NCBI RefSeq assembly: GCF_001039355.2
Contig: NW_019775433.1
Span: forward strand, 156,813 to 220,812
From: Lingula anatina
Taxonomy: Eukaryota; Brachiopoda; Lingulata; Lingulida; Lingulidae
DNA: 64,000 nucleotides
Direction: 5' to 3'
The first letter of the stretch is position 1. The number at the start of each line of letters is the position of its first letter. Shown one piece after another: positions 63,403 through 64,000 of this stretch. Made by a program: the position numbers and the translations under genes. The notes under the pieces were generated by a model that saw only the letters and a program-made list of their open reading frames with translations, was not told the origin of the DNA and did no database searches.

Positions 63403-63804
63403 TTTATTTATTATTATTATTTATTATTTTTTGTGCGGCGGGGCTGGGACTCATACCTGTATAGGGGGAGAACGAGGGAGATGATATATCACGTACCTCC
63501 AAAGGCAAAAGAGGAGGCATGCGCGCTCTTTTGCCTTTGGAGGTGATAAAATGTGCCCACCAAGTTTCGTCTGTGACGTTTGAAAGAATCTGGGGAATGT
63601 ATACGCATATATGCACGTACCGTAAAATGAATCAAAGCCTCTGTTTGTTGGCAGATAAGCCCTCTCGTAACAGCCCACGTGCCATTTCCCCACAATATGA
63701 CTTCTGTAGCCCCTCTCCTTCAGTTTCTGTGATATCAGAGTCTCACTTAGTGGCAGCGCCACCGGTATACCACCAACGACGACATTTGATAATCCAGTGG
63801 TTGC
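56504..63804 (-). CDS. Arylsulfatase B-like sulfatase, gene 2, exon 1 outside window
   Basis: Exons 2 to 8 on the minus strand: 63804-63621, 62804-62626, 62245-62134, 61705-61610, 57707-57467, 57159-57014 and 56790-56504. Every length equals the matching exon of gene 1 (184, 179, 112, 96, 241, 146, 287). Key sulfatase residues seen: GKWHVG (exon 2), [16 protein letters not shown] (exon 3; closer than gene 1 to ARSB in keeping both Cys), [18 protein letters not shown] and DNGGAPVVGG. The exon with the signal peptide and CxPSR lies beyond 64000. A LINE fills intron 5 in the opposite orientation, and that intron is about 3.9 kb. The exon 7 acceptor reads GAG rather than CAG, weaker than in gene 1. 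The open frame is otherwise intact, so it is probably functional. Confidence 0.88.
57743..57783. repeat. (CA)n microsatellite followed by an A-run
   Basis: About 20 CA units then about 12 A, in intron 5 of arylsulfatase gene 2. Confidence 0.95.
58622..61560 (+). mobile_element. APE-type LINE (RTE/BovB-like), near full length but inactive
   Basis: Endonuclease part from about 58632: ITIGTWNVRTLQATGK, ILGLCKVRY, then after a frameshift near 59000 QGDWNARVGED, DYIMVKRRF and GSDHDLV. A second frameshift lies near 59490, with stops near 59880 and 59980. The RT part from about 60071 carries KKGNLQQCQNYRSLSLI, EEQAGFRTGRSTTEQIFNLR, HVFVDFKKAFDRVWH, VRQGCLLSTTLFNIFLE and LRFADDIDGLAGEE (catalytic Asp pair). 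A stop follows at 60950. The C-terminal part is RKLKWYGHVSRSSGLTKT with GGRRRGRQRIRWEDNI. It ends in a (GATA)n-like tail (61538-61559), typical of LINEs with microsatellite 3' ends. Clade assignment is from general resemblance. It lies antisense in intron 5 of arylsulfatase gene 2. Confidence 0.88.
62815..62852. repeat. (AAAT)n microsatellite
   Basis: A tetranucleotide tract in the intron between exons 2 and 3 of arylsulfatase gene 2. Confidence 0.95.
63362..63402. repeat. (CT)n microsatellite
   Basis: A CT-rich tract in intron 2 of arylsulfatase gene 2, followed by a (TTA)-rich stretch. Confidence 0.95.
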
Positions 63805-64000
63805 CTGATAGTAAAATAAGATAAAGGGTTCGCTTGATTCTTGGCATTTTAATTCCAGAAAGTGGGAAATCAGAAGAGGATCGGAAACGCCAACTGAGCA
63901 AGGGCACTTGATTATACCCTCGTCATAATAAAGACGAACGTACAGCCAGAGAACGGTCTTAAATTTAATCCTCAATTGATTAAAGACCCTGTTTCTTGTT

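Noticed and set aside
1-64000. CRISPR arrays, operons, bacterial promoters
   Set aside because: The window is animal nuclear DNA. The tandem repeats seen are microsatellites or short duplications without spacer structure.

Overview
This is nuclear DNA of a multicellular animal, not bacterial or organellar. Genes are split into short exons with GT-AG introns, gene density is low, the sequence is AT-rich, and microsatellites, fold-back elements and decayed retrotransposons are abundant. The gene set (a PAN plus fibrinogen-domain secreted protein, tandem arylsulfatase B-like genes, RTE-like LINE, Tc1 and Gypsy remnants) points to a marine invertebrate such as a deuterostome or mollusc. I cannot name the species. 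There is an 866-base assembly gap at 21907-22772 and single ambiguous bases near 29612 and 48950.

Layout. (1) 3.8-10.8 kb, plus strand: the 3' part of an unrecognised low-complexity protein gene, with three candidate terminal exons that all start in the same phase. (2) 11.7-14.8 kb, plus strand: a complete six-exon gene for a secreted PAN/Apple plus fibrinogen-related protein. Its paralogue lies in inverted orientation at 24.7-23.0 kb, with its last exons hidden in the gap. The space between holds a Harbinger-like MITE, a 2-kb tandem duplication and a fold-back MITE. (3) 25.6-29.9 kb: a LINE reverse-transcriptase relic, a 1.9-kb inverted-repeat structure and a U6 snRNA gene on the minus strand. 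(4) 30.3-46.3 kb: a duplicated divergent pair of orphan genes. Each unit has a two-exon minus-strand gene (346 and 339 aa by my join) and a plus-strand gene with a near-identical C-terminus. A Tc1 relic sits in one intron, and a third, broken copy of the plus gene lies at 45.9 kb. (5) 44.9-49.0 kb: LINE fragments and a Gypsy LTR retrotransposon relic. (6) 49.7 kb to the window end, minus strand: two tandem arylsulfatase B-like genes. The first is complete (8 exons, 515 aa). The second lacks exon 1, which lies beyond the window, and carries a 2.9-kb LINE antisense in its intron 5. A detached arylsulfatase exon fragment lies at 37.9 kb.

Functionally, the recognisable genes are a probable recognition lectin pair, lysosomal or secreted sulfatases, and a spliceosomal RNA. 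No pathway links them. The best candidate for something undescribed is the duplicated divergent orphan pair at 30-44 kb. Exon joins, strands and reading phases were worked out by eye. Family names come from motif recognition, with no database search.
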